DNA of 6,858 nt from Pseudomonadota bacterium (GCA_023423605.1 JAFAFF010000023.1:1-6858); one strand, 5' to 3'. Positions 1-6,788 are shown, numbered from the stretch's first letter. Notes: generated from the sequence alone by a model not told the origin. Made by a program: numbers and translations.

Positions 1-428
1 GTGTTGCCTATACCCGCCTGGGGGCCGATGCCTACAAGGGCCTGCTGGCCGCCAGCCATGCCGTGCACGGAAGCGCGCTCGGCCAGGAACTGGTGGAACT
101 GGTATTCCTGCGCGTGTCGCAGATCAATGGCTGCGGCTACTGCATGGACATGCATGGTACGGCCCTGCGCAAGGCCGGCATCGAACCGCGCAAGCTGGAC
201 ACACTGCCGGCATGGCCGGAAAGCCGCTTCTTCGATGCCCGCGAACGTGCCGCGCTGGCCTGGGCCGAAGCATTGACGCGGCTGCCGGAGCGCGCTCCGC
301 CAGAGGCTGCGTTCGACGCACTGGGCACACATTTCGATGACCAGGGCATCGCCGACCTGAGCATGGCGGTGGCGGTGATCAACGCCTGGAACCGGCTCGG
401 CGCCGGCCTGCTGCCGCCGCTGCCCTGA
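1..428 (+). CDS. AhpD-like carboxymuconolactone decarboxylase family protein (5' end cut off by window)
   Basis: The reading frame is open from base 3 to the TGA at 426-428, giving 141 visible residues. The start lies left of the window; family members are about 145-155 residues, so only a few residues are probably missing. The visible part has the AhpD core: Glu32, then Cys44-Gly-Tyr-Cys47 inside QINGCGYCMDMH, then His51. The spacing Glu-12-Cys-3-Cys-4-His matches the catalytic residues of Mycobacterium tuberculosis AhpD (E118, C130, C133, H137), but the His between the two cysteines of AhpD is Tyr here. Known for the family: cytoplasmic thiol-dependent alkylhydroperoxidases with a CxxC redox pair; some members are decarboxylases. 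Inference: a peroxidase-type antioxidant protein rather than a true carboxymuconolactone decarboxylase, because the CxxC and its partner residues are intact. Substrate and reducing partner cannot be read from the sequence. Confidence 0.88.
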   Translation, partial: VAYTRLGADAYKGLLAASHAVHGSALGQELVELVFLRVSQINGCGYCMDMHGTALRKAGIEPRKLDTLPAWPESRFFDARERAALAWAEALTRLPERAPPEAAFDALGTHFDDQGIADLSMAVAVINAWNRLGAGLLPPLP

Positions 429-439
429 AGCCTGCGACT

Positions 440-464
440 GCCCGGCTTCTCCACGAAGCCGGGC
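440..464 (+). terminator. Hairpin after the AhpD-like gene, probable terminator without a T-tract
   Basis: A perfect 10-bp stem (GCCCGGCTTC / GAAGCCGGGC) with a 5-nt loop lies 11 nt after the stop codon. There is no run of T after it, so it may act as a transcript-end stabiliser or a weak or Rho-assisted terminator rather than a classical intrinsic terminator. Its position supports a transcript end between the AhpD-like gene and the ABC gene. Confidence 0.5.
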
Positions 465-595
465 GTGGTCGGAGGGCATCGGCGCGGCGTGCATGCGGCT
501 GCCGCCGCATCCGTGTACGCCAGACGCCCGCCGGGATCCGCTGCAGCATACGCCCGTCACCCGCCATTGCACGGCGGACATTGCACAATGCAGGC

Positions 596-2452
596 ATGCC
601 CGATACCGCCTCTTCCGCACGCCCGAGCCTGCGCCAGCGTTTCAGCGCGATGCGCAACCTGCCCCCGTTCCTGCGCCAGGTGTGGCAGACCAGTCCCCTG
701 CTGGCCAGCGCCAGCCTGGGCCTGCGCCTCATCCGTGCGCTGCTGCCGGTGGCGATGCTGTATGTCGGCAAGCTGATCATCGACGCCGCCATCCAGCTCA
801 GCCAGCACGATGCTGGCTTCCCGCCTTTCGGCCAGGCCCTGGCCAGCGGCCTGCTCAACCCGCTGCTGGCGCTGCTGGCCCTGGAATTCGCGCTGGCCAT
901 CGGCTCCGACCTGATCGGCCGGGTGGTCAGCTATGCCGATTCGCTGCTGTCCGAGCTGTTCACCAACGCCACCAGCGTGCGCCTGATGGAACATGCCGCA
1001 TCGCTGGACCTGGAGGACTTCGAGGATCCGGAGCTGCAGGACAGGCTGGACCGTGCGCGCCGGCAGACGATGGGGCGCATGAACCTGATGAGCCAGCTGT
1101 TCGGCCAGGTACAGGATGCCATCACCGTGGCCAGCCTGGCGGTCGGCCTGCTGGTCTATGCGCCGTGGCTGATCGTGCTGCTGGCGCTGGCGCTGGTACC
1201 GGCCTTCATCGGCGAATCGCATTTCAATGCCGCCGGCTACAGCCTCAACTTCCAGTGGACCCCCGAACGTCGCCAGCTGGATTATCTGCGCCAGGTCGGC
1301 GCCAGCGTGGAAACCGCCAAGGAGGTGAAGATATTCAACCTCCACCGCTTCCTCATCGACCGCTACAAACTGCTGGCCGACCGCTTCTTCCAGGCCAACC
1401 GCGCGCTGGCGCGCAAGCGCGCGTTCTGGGGCACGTTGCTGGCCGCGCTGGGCACCCTGGGTTATTACACCGCGTATGCGTACATCGCCTGGCGAACGGT
1501 GCGCGGCGATTTCACCATCGGCGACCTGACGTTCCTGGCCGGCAGTTTCCTGCGTCTGCGCCAGCTGCTGGAAGGTCTGCTGATCGGCTTTTCGCAGGTG
1601 GCCAGCCAGGCACTGTACCTGGACGACCTGTTTTCCTTCTTCCAGATCCAGCCGGAAATCCATACCCGTACCGATGCCGTGCCGGTGCCGCGCCCGATCA
1701 CCCGCGGTTTTGTCTTCGAGGATGTCGGCTTCCGCTATCCGGATGCGGAGAAATGGGCGGTGCGGCACCTGGATTTCGAACTGCAGGCCGGCGAAGTGCT
1801 GGCGCTGGTGGGCGAAAACGGCGCGGGCAAGACAACCCTGGTGAAACTGCTGGCGCGCCTGTACGACCCCGATGAAGGCCGCATCCTGCTCGATGGGCGC
1901 GACCTGCGCGATTACGACCTGGACGACCTGCGCGCGAACATGGGGGTGATCTTCCAGGATTTCGTGCGCTACAACCTGACCGCCGGGGAGAACATCGGCG
2001 TCGGCCAGGTCGATGCCATCGACGACCACCCGCGCATCCGTGACGCGGCACGTCGAGGCATGGCCGAAGAGGTGATCGAAAGCCTGCCCGGTGGCTACCA
2101 GCAGGTGATAGGACGCCGTTTCAAGCATGGCGTGGATCTGTCCGGTGGCCAGTGGCAGAAGATCGCCATCGCCCGCGCGTACATGCGCCAGGCCCAGGTG
2201 ATGATCCTGGACGAGCCCACCGCCGCACTCGACGCGCGTGCCGAATTCGAAGTATTCCAGCGCTTCCGCGAGCTCTCCGAACAGCGCACCGCGGTGCTGA
2301 TCTCCCACCGGTTTTCATCGGTACGCATGGCCGACCGCATCCTGGTGCTGGCCGACGGGCGCATCGAAGCCAGCGGCAGCCACGCCGAGCTGATGGCACA
2401 GGGCGGGCGCTACGCCGAACTGTTCGAACTGCAGGCCGCCGGCTACCGCTGA
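596..2452 (+). CDS. ABC exporter half-transporter, fused permease and ATPase (MsbA/lipid-A-like type I fold)
   Basis: From the ATG at 596 the protein has 618 residues, typical for one-polypeptide half-exporters that work as dimers in the inner membrane. The N-terminal ~350 residues hold about six hydrophobic segments (roughly residues 35-66, 86-114, 175-207 as a pair, 276-302 and 311-340), the type I exporter membrane domain. The C-terminal ATPase domain is complete: Walker A GENGAGKT (406-413), Q-loop Gln454 in VIFQDF, signature LSGGQ (515-519), Walker B VMILDE (535-540) with catalytic Glu540, D-loop AALDA and H-loop His571 in LISHR. All catalytic residues are present, so it should be active. 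Substrate is unknown; it resembles exporters of lipids, peptides or drugs. A TTG at 581 in frame would add five residues. Neither start has a convincing Shine-Dalgarno; I prefer the ATG. It stands alone, with no accessory or substrate gene next to it. Confidence 0.9.
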   Translation: MPDTASSARPSLRQRFSAMRNLPPFLRQVWQTSPLLASASLGLRLIRALLPVAMLYVGKLIIDAAIQLSQHDAGFPPFGQALASGLLNPLLALLALEFALAIGSDLIGRVVSYADSLLSELFTNATSVRLMEHAASLDLEDFEDPELQDRLDRARRQTMGRMNLMSQLFGQVQDAITVASLAVGLLVYAPWLIVLLALALVPAFIGESHFNAAGYSLNFQWTPERRQLDYLRQVGASVETAKEVKIFNLHRFLIDRYKLLADRFFQANRALARKRAFWGTLLAALGTLGYYTAYAYIAWRTVRGDFTIGDLTFLAGSFLRLRQLLEGLLIGFSQVASQALYLDDLFSFFQIQPEIHTRTDAVPVPRPITRGFVFEDVGFRYPDAEKWAVRHLDFELQAGEVLALVGENGAGKTTLVKLLARLYDPDEGRILLDGRDLRDYDLDDLRANMGVIFQDFVRYNLTAGENIGVGQVDAIDDHPRIRDAARRGMAEEVIESLPGGYQQVIGRRFKHGVDLSGGQWQKIAIARAYMRQAQVMILDEPTAALDARAEFEVFQRFRELSEQRTAVLISHRFSSVRMADRILVLADGRIEASGSHAELMAQGGRYAELFELQAAGYR

Positions 2453-2501
2453 AAAAGGGGGACGGAGGTGATTAATTGCAAATAACCTCCTCCGTCCCCC
2501 C
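2453..2501. repeat. Palindromic repeat directly after the ABC stop codon (copy 1)
   Basis: Four A residues continue the TGA stop, then a perfect 12-bp inverted repeat follows: GGGGGACGGAGG at 2457-2468 and CCTCCGTCCCCC at 2489-2500. The 20-nt interior is AT-rich, unlike the surrounding DNA, and can pair further imperfectly. Read on the minus strand the stem is followed by TTTTT, so it looks like an intrinsic terminator against transcription running leftwards into the ABC gene. Read on the plus strand no T-run follows, but the stem could still stabilise the 3' end of the ABC transcript. From memory, similar GGGGACGGAGG palindromes recur between genes in Xanthomonadaceae, which would make this a dispersed REP-like element. 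A related, degenerate copy is at 3918-3976. Confidence 0.7.
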
Positions 2502-2504
2502 TCC

Positions 2505-2534
2505 AATGAGAACTCATCTCATCTAGGGTAGAAT
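2505..2534 (+). promoter_or_regulatory. Candidate fpr promoter with Fur-box-like operator
   Basis: An inverted repeat ATGAGA-N5-TCTCAT spans 2506-2522; with its flanks (2505-2523) it fits the 7-5-7 Fur-box pattern AATGAGA-N5-TCTCATT with one outer mismatch. A -10-like TAGAAT lies at 2529-2534, five bases from TATAAT in six, and would put the transcript start about 25-30 nt before the fpr ATG. No good -35 is visible; the -35 position falls inside the inverted repeat, so a bound repressor would block polymerase. The regulator is inferred from sequence likeness only; another regulator recognising a similar palindrome is possible. Confidence 0.4.
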
Positions 2535-2567
2535 GGGCGGTGACGACTCCAATGAATCCCCCGCCCC

Positions 2568-3347
2568 ATGTCCTCTGCTTTCGGCGCCGAGACGGTGCTT
2601 GAGGTCCGCCACTGGACCGATGCCTACTTCAGTTTCACGCTCACCCGCGACAGCGGCTTCCGCTTCGAGAACGGCCAGTTCGTGATGATCGGACTGGAAA
2701 CCGAGGCCCGGCCGCTGCTGCGCGCGTATTCCATCGCCAGTGCCAACTGGGAGGAGAACCTGGAATTCTTCAGCATCAAGGTCCAGGACGGACCGCTGAC
2801 TTCGCGCCTGCAGCACATCAAGCCGGGCGACAAGGTCCTGGTCGGCAAGAAACCCACCGGTACGCTGCTGATCAGCGACCTGCACCCCGGCCGGCACCTG
2901 TACCTGCTGGGTACCGGCACCGGCCTGGCGCCGTGGCTGTCGGTGATCAAGGATCCGGAAACCTACGAACGCTTCGACAAGGTGATCCTCACCCACGGCG
3001 TGCGTTACGAAAAGGACCTGGCGTACCGCGATTATTTCGAAAGGGAACTGCGCGAACACGAGTTCCTCGGCGAGATGATCGGCGACAAGCTGTTGTATTA
3101 CCCGGCGGTCACCCGCGAGCCATTCGCCAACCAGGGACGCCTGACCTCGTTGCTGGAAAGCGGTGAAATGCAGCGCACCCTGGGCCTGCCCGAACTGAGC
3201 CCGGAAAACGACCGCGCGATGATCTGCGGCAGCCCGCAGATGCTGGCCGACCTGCGCACCGTGCTGGACGCCCGCGGTTTCCAGGTCTCCCCGCGCATCG
3301 GCCAGCCGGGTCAGTACGTCTTCGAACGCGCTTTCGTCGAGAAGTAG
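2568..3347 (+). CDS. fpr: Ferredoxin/flavodoxin-NADP(+) reductase
   Basis: The 259-residue protein is full length for bacterial Fpr. It begins with an FAD-binding beta-barrel containing NGQFVMIGLE (35-44) and the FAD motif RAYS (52-55), followed by an NADP-binding domain with GTGTGLAPW (115-123) and MICGSPQML (218-226). The C-terminus VFERAFVEK is the tail characteristic of the Pseudomonas/Azotobacter-type subclass, which lacks the terminal aromatic residue of plastid enzymes. Known role: cytoplasmic flavoenzyme moving electrons between NADPH and ferredoxin or flavodoxin, feeding Fe-S cluster repair, reductive biosynthesis and oxidative-stress defence. The ATG at 2568 matches the N-terminus usual in the family, but the bases before it (C-rich) contain no Shine-Dalgarno. 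A Fur-like operator precedes it and the tlpA-like gene follows after 38 nt, so the two are likely co-transcribed. Confidence 0.95.
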   Translation: MSSAFGAETVLEVRHWTDAYFSFTLTRDSGFRFENGQFVMIGLETEARPLLRAYSIASANWEENLEFFSIKVQDGPLTSRLQHIKPGDKVLVGKKPTGTLLISDLHPGRHLYLLGTGTGLAPWLSVIKDPETYERFDKVILTHGVRYEKDLAYRDYFERELREHEFLGEMIGDKLLYYPAVTREPFANQGRLTSLLESGEMQRTLGLPELSPENDRAMICGSPQMLADLRTVLDARGFQVSPRIGQPGQYVFERAFVEK

Positions 3348-3385
3348 GCGCATGATGGCGCGATCTGGATGCAAGGGGGAAAGGA

Positions 3386-3919
3386 ATGCGCCGCCGTCTC
3401 ATGTTGTCACTTGTCATCAGCCTGTGGGCCGCTGCGGCCTGCGCCGCGCCGCCGAGTCCCGGCGAGATGCCGCCCGGTGCCGGCGCGCTGGGGCTTGATC
3501 GCCAGGGCAGACCGGTCAACCTTGCCGATCACCGCGGCAAGATCGTCGTTGTGACCTTCTGGGCCTCTTGGTGCGGCCCCTGCAGGCGCGAACTGCCGAT
3601 GCTTGAAGGCCTGCAGAAGGTCGTGGGCAAGGATGCGCTGCAGGTGTTCGCGATCAACTGGAAGGAGCCGCGCTCGGATTTCGCGCGCATCGCGCGCGAC
3701 CGCAACTGGCCCCGCCTCGACTACCTGCATGATGCCAAGGGTGAACTCGGCGACCTCTACGGCATCGTTGCCGTCCCGCACATGTTCGTGATCGGGCATG
3801 ACGGGGAGATCGCCTACACCCACCGTGGCTACTCCGTGCAGGGCCTGCCGAAGATCCTCGATGAGATCCTGCGGCTGCTGCCCGAGGACATCCGCAACCG
3901 GCCAGCCGGCGCGCTCTGA
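3386..3919 (+). CDS. Secreted TlpA-family thioredoxin-like disulfide reductase
   Basis: The 177-residue protein starts at an ATG with a clear ribosome binding site (AAGGGGG at 3373-3379, six bases before the start). Residues 1-20 form a signal peptide: MRRR, a hydrophobic core, then AAACA before APPSP. Cys19 follows three alanines, so a non-standard lipobox and outer-membrane or inner-membrane anchoring are possible, but the usual Leu is missing. The mature part is a thioredoxin fold with the redox motif WCGPC (62-66) in FWASWCGPC and the cis-proline Pro131 in AVPHMF. Known role of the family: periplasmic thiol-disulfide exchange, for example reducing apocytochrome c or other envelope proteins. 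No cytochrome maturation gene is nearby, so the client is unknown. It lies 38 nt after fpr in the same direction, suggesting a shared transcript. An alternative label is redoxin-domain protein. Confidence 0.9.
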   Translation: MRRRLMLSLVISLWAAAACAAPPSPGEMPPGAGALGLDRQGRPVNLADHRGKIVVVTFWASWCGPCRRELPMLEGLQKVVGKDALQVFAINWKEPRSDFARIARDRNWPRLDYLHDAKGELGDLYGIVAVPHMFVIGHDGEIAYTHRGYSVQGLPKILDEILRLLPEDIRNRPAGAL

Positions 3920-3976
3920 AAAAGCAACGGAGCGGACCACATCGCCCAGGACTCACTCCCCTCCGCCCCCTTTTTC
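3918..3976. repeat. Degenerate second copy of the palindromic repeat; candidate bidirectional terminator between tlpA-like gene and gpx
   Basis: The arms GAAAAAG (3918-3924) and CTTTTTC (3970-3976) pair perfectly. Inside an interior loop, CGGAG (3928-3932) pairs with CTCCG (3961-3965), then GGA (3934-3936) with TCC (3957-3959). The left arm begins in the TGA of the tlpA-like gene, just as copy 1 begins at the ABC stop, and both read TGAAAAAG followed by ACGGAG. The right arm read on the minus strand is GAAAAAGGGGGCGGAGG, nearly the left arm of copy 1. The GC stem is flanked by T-runs on either strand, as in a bidirectional terminator for two convergent genes. The right arm lies inside gpx coding sequence. 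Confidence 0.5.
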
Positions 3977-4441
3977 GATATGCCGGCAAAGCTGGGCGGG
4001 GGTGGTGGTCGGGGCGAACCGCGAGACGACCTGTCCGTCGCGGCCGACCAGGAACTTTGTGAAATTCCATTTTATGCGGGCCGTGCCGAGCAGGCCGCGC
4101 TTGCGCGTGGACAGCCATTGCCACAACGGATCAGCCTCCGGCCCGTTGACGTCGATCCGGGTAGACAACGGGAAGGTCACCGGATAGTCCAGCGAACAGA
4201 AGGAGCGGATCTGCGCGGCGTCGCCCGGCTCCTGCGCGCCAAACTGGTTGCACGGGAAGCCGATCACCACCAGGCCCCGGGCACGGTGCTGCTGCCACAG
4301 GCGCTCCAGCCCGGTGTACTGCGGCGTGAAGCCACACCGGCTGGCCACGTTGACCAGCAGCAACCGGTGTCCGCGATACCGCGACAGGGAATAGCGCTCG
4401 CCTTCCAGCGAGGTGACGTCGAAATCGAAAACGCTGCGCAT
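3953..4441 (-). CDS. Glutathione peroxidase family protein (thiol peroxidase, Gpx/BtuE type)
   Basis: From the ATG at 4441-4439 the protein has 162 residues, the usual length, and its N-terminus (MRSVFDFDVTSLEG) aligns with the family start. The catalytic set is present: peroxidatic Cys36 in SRCGFTPQY (cysteine, not selenocysteine), Gln70 in GAQEPG, and Trp125-Asn126 in IKWNFTKF. Cys82 in SFCSLDY is a likely resolving cysteine, and FPCNQF (62-67) is the second family signature. Known role: reduces hydrogen peroxide and organic hydroperoxides; bacterial cysteine forms usually take electrons from thioredoxin rather than glutathione. In-frame upstream starts exist at 4486 (ATG, with AAAGG one base away) and 4498 (GTG); neither these nor 4441 has an ideal ribosome binding site. 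The gene faces the tlpA-like gene and runs away from dcp. The last residues, KGGGGE, come from repeat DNA. An open frame continues upstream antisense to dcp but is not coding. Confidence 0.92.
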   Translation of the reverse strand: MRSVFDFDVTSLEGERYSLSRYRGHRLLLVNVASRCGFTPQYTGLERLWQQHRARGLVVIGFPCNQFGAQEPGDAAQIRSFCSLDYPVTFPLSTRIDVNGPEADPLWQWLSTRKRGLLGTARIKWNFTKFLVGRDGQVVSRFAPTTTPAQLCRHIEKGGGGE

Positions 4442-4515
4442 CAGGCTGGCGACCGCAGGAAGGAAGCCTGCAGCCTGCGCGCCCATGCCTTTCGACACAA
4501 GCCCGGCCACTGAAC

Positions 4516-4558
4516 GGCAGGTTACCCTCGGGGTCTTGATATTCGTGGAGAACCTGCC
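4516..4558 (+). promoter_or_regulatory. Ribosome binding site of dcp enclosed by an inverted repeat
   Basis: GGAG at 4547-4550 sits eight bases before the TTG at 4559 and decides that start. A perfect 8-bp inverted repeat, GGCAGGTT (4516-4523) and AACCTGCC (4551-4558), brackets this site; its right arm ends exactly at the start codon. In the mRNA the pairing would hold the Shine-Dalgarno in the loop and the start codon at the stem base. Whether it forms or regulates translation is unknown. Confidence 0.4.
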
Positions 4559-6727
4559 TTGACCACCCGCCTTGCCCTTGCCGTGGCCATGACCCTCGGC
4601 CTTGCCCTTCCCGCCTACTCGGCCATGGCCGCCACCCCGGCCGCCGATGCGACCGCGCAGCAGGCCAATCCGTTCTTCGCCGACAGCCCGTTGCCGCTGC
4701 ATTTCCCGCAGTTCGACAGGATCAAGGACAGCGATTTCGCGCCGGCCTTCGACGCCGGCATGGCGCAGCAGTTGAAGGAAGTGGATGCCATCGCCAACAA
4801 CAAGGCGAAGCCCACCTTCGAAAACACCCTCATCGCACTGGAAAAGAGCGGCGAGGTGCTGGACCGGGCCACCACCGTGTTCTTCTCGCTGGTGGGTGCC
4901 GATACCAACGATACGCGCAAGAAACTGCAGGCCGATTATTCGGCCCGGTTCGCCGCGCACAGCGATGCGATCGCACTGAACGGCAAGCTGTTCGCCCGCA
5001 TCCAGGCGCTGTACGACAGCCGCGACACCCTCGGCCTGGACGCCGAAGGCGTGCGCCTGGTCGAGAAGTACTACGAGAACTATGTCCGTGCCGGCGCCAA
5101 GCTGTCCGAGGCGGACAAGGCCAAACTCAAGGAAATGAATGCCGAACTGGCCAACCTGGGCACGAAGTTCAGCCAGAACGTGCTGGCCGAAGTGAACGCA
5201 TCGGCGATCACGGTGGACGACGTCAAGGAACTGGACGGCCTGTCGCAGGAGCAGATCTCCGCCGCTGCCGAGGCTGCCAAGGCCCGTGGCCTGGACGGCA
5301 AGTACGTGATCACCCTGCTCAACACCACCGGCCAGCCGCCGCTGACCAACCTGGCCAACCGCGCGCTGCGCCAGAAGATCCATGAGGCGTCCATCACCCG
5401 TGGCAGCCGCGGCGGTGAGTACGACAACACCGCCCTGGTCTCGCGCATCATGAAGCTGCGTGCGGACAAGGCCCGCCTGATGGGCTTCGAGAACTTCGCC
5501 GCCTACAACCTGACCAACCAGACCGCCAAGAACCCGGAAGCCGTCAACGCCATGCTGGGCCAGCTGGCACCGGCGGCGGTGGCCAATGCCAAGCGCGAGG
5601 CGGCCGACCTGCAGGCGATGATCGACCAGGAACAGAAGGCCGCCGGCAAGCCGACCTTCAAGCTGGAAGCGTGGGACTGGGCGTTCTACAGCGAGAAGGT
5701 GCGCCAGGCCAAGTACAACTTCGACGAATCCCAGCTCAAGCCGTACTTCGAAATGAAGAACGTGCTGGAAAACGGCGTGTTCCATGCCGCCGGGCTCGAA
5801 TTCGGCCTGACCTTCAAGCAGCGCACGGACCTGCCGGTCTACCACGACGACGTCACCGTCTACGACGTGTTCGACGCCGATGGCAGCCAGCTGGCGATCT
5901 TCATCTTCGACCCCTACGCCCGCGCGTCCAAGCGTGGTGGCGCATGGATGAACTCCTATGTCTCGCAGTCGGAACTGACTGGCTTCAAGCCGGTGGTGGC
6001 CAACCACCTCAACATTCCCAAGCCGCCCGCCGGCAAGCCGACCCTGCTGACCTGGGATGAAGTGACCACCACCTTCCACGAATTCGGCCATGCCCTGCAT
6101 GGCATGTTCTCGAATGTGAAGTATCCCTACTTCTCCGGTACCTCTGTACCGCGCGATTTCGTCGAGTTCCCCTCGCAGGTCAACGAAATGTGGGCCGACA
6201 ACCCGGTCATCCTGAAGAACTACGCCAAGCACTACCAGAACGGTTCGGCGATGCCGCAGGCGCTGCTGGACAAGGTGGTGGCGGCAGCCAAGTTCAACCA
6301 GGGCTTCGCGACAACCGAATACCTGGGCGCGGCGATGCTGGACCAGCGTTGGCACCAGATCGGCCCGGACCAGGTGCCAGAAGCCAAGGACGTGATGGCC
6401 TTCGAGCGCGCCGCGCTGGAGAAGGACGGCATCTACTACGCGCCGGTTCCGCCGCGTTACCGCACCCCGTACTTCAGCCACATCATGGGCGGCTACTCGG
6501 CCGGCTACTACGCCTACATCTGGTCTGAAGTGCTCGATGCGAACACCCAGAAGTGGTTCAAGGATAACGGTGGACTGAGCCGCAAGAATGGTGACCACTT
6601 CCGCAAGACCCTGCTGTCGCGCGGTGGCAGCGTCGATGCGATGCAGCTGTTCCGTGATTTCGCCGGCCACGAGCCGCAGATCGAGCCGTTGCTGGAGAAG
6701 CGCGGGCTGACCGGCGCCGGCAACTGA
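4559..6727 (+). CDS. dcp: Secreted M3-family peptidyl-dipeptidase Dcp
   Basis: The 722-residue protein starts at a TTG backed by GGAG eight bases upstream. The first ~24 residues form a signal peptide (Arg4, hydrophobic core, likely cut after SAMA), so it acts in the periplasm; an ATG at 4589 would remove most of the positively charged end. The zinc site is HEFGH (507-511) with Glu508 as catalytic base and Glu536 in RDFVEFPSQVNEMW as third ligand; the 29-residue spacing equals that of E. coli Dcp. The substrate-binding C-terminal region HIMGGYSAGYYAY and NGGLSRKNGDHFR is intact, and the ending PLLEKRGL is typical of Dcp. Known role: removes dipeptides from peptide C-termini, finishing breakdown of oligopeptides. 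It is about 40 residues longer than E. coli Dcp, mostly the signal peptide and N-terminal linker. Oligopeptidase A is the closest alternative but is cytoplasmic. It appears monocistronic, divergent from gpx. Confidence 0.95.
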   Translation: MTTRLALAVAMTLGLALPAYSAMAATPAADATAQQANPFFADSPLPLHFPQFDRIKDSDFAPAFDAGMAQQLKEVDAIANNKAKPTFENTLIALEKSGEVLDRATTVFFSLVGADTNDTRKKLQADYSARFAAHSDAIALNGKLFARIQALYDSRDTLGLDAEGVRLVEKYYENYVRAGAKLSEADKAKLKEMNAELANLGTKFSQNVLAEVNASAITVDDVKELDGLSQEQISAAAEAAKARGLDGKYVITLLNTTGQPPLTNLANRALRQKIHEASITRGSRGGEYDNTALVSRIMKLRADKARLMGFENFAAYNLTNQTAKNPEAVNAMLGQLAPAAVANAKREAADLQAMIDQEQKAAGKPTFKLEAWDWAFYSEKVRQAKYNFDESQLKPYFEMKNVLENGVFHAAGLEFGLTFKQRTDLPVYHDDVTVYDVFDADGSQLAIFIFDPYARASKRGGAWMNSYVSQSELTGFKPVVANHLNIPKPPAGKPTLLTWDEVTTTFHEFGHALHGMFSNVKYPYFSGTSVPRDFVEFPSQVNEMWADNPVILKNYAKHYQNGSAMPQALLDKVVAAAKFNQGFATTEYLGAAMLDQRWHQIGPDQVPEAKDVMAFERAALEKDGIYYAPVPPRYRTPYFSHIMGGYSAGYYAYIWSEVLDANTQKWFKDNGGLSRKNGDHFRKTLLSRGGSVDAMQLFRDFAGHEPQIEPLLEKRGLTGAGN

Positions 6728-6751
6728 TCGCCCGCGCGGTAGCGTGAAATG

Positions 6752-6783
6752 AAAACCGCCCGGGAAACCGGGCGGTTTTTTTT
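6752..6783 (+). terminator. Intrinsic terminator of dcp
   Basis: A perfect 12-bp stem, AAAACCGCCCGG and CCGGGCGGTTTT, closes on a GAAA tetraloop (6764-6767) and runs into eight T residues (6776-6783). It lies 24 nt after the dcp stop. The A-run on the left arm means it could also work for transcripts arriving from the right. Confidence 0.95.
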
Positions 6784-6788
6784 AGGGC

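Noticed and set aside
493..510. A 7-bp inverted repeat ATGCGGC / GCCGCAT in the gap before the ABC gene.
   Set aside because: Short and in very GC-rich DNA, where such repeats are expected by chance; no T-run or promoter element goes with it.
493..1875. A 460-codon plus-strand open frame overlapping the ABC gene in another frame.
   Set aside because: Arg/Pro/Ala/Gly-rich translation with no domain, overlapping a certain gene almost completely.
557..2308. A 583-codon minus-strand open frame antisense to the ABC exporter gene.
   Set aside because: The plus-strand frame has every ABC motif in order; the antisense translation is Gln/Ala/His-rich without domains, a usual codon-bias shadow.
2453..2501. 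The copy 1 hairpin as a CRISPR repeat or an integration attachment site.
   Set aside because: There is no regularly spaced repeat-spacer series, no integrase gene and no tRNA gene in the window; a REP-like palindrome explains it better.
2523..3374. A 283-codon minus-strand open frame antisense to fpr.
   Set aside because: The plus strand encodes a complete Fpr with FAD and NADP motifs; the antisense product shows no family features.
3953..6670. A single minus-strand open frame of 905 codons covering gpx and the antisense of dcp.
   Set aside because: Only the last ~162 codons match a protein family (Gpx). The remainder is the mirror of dcp codons, rich in Val, Gly, Arg and His, with no recognisable domain, and results from G/C-rich third positions removing stops. 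It is not a fusion protein.
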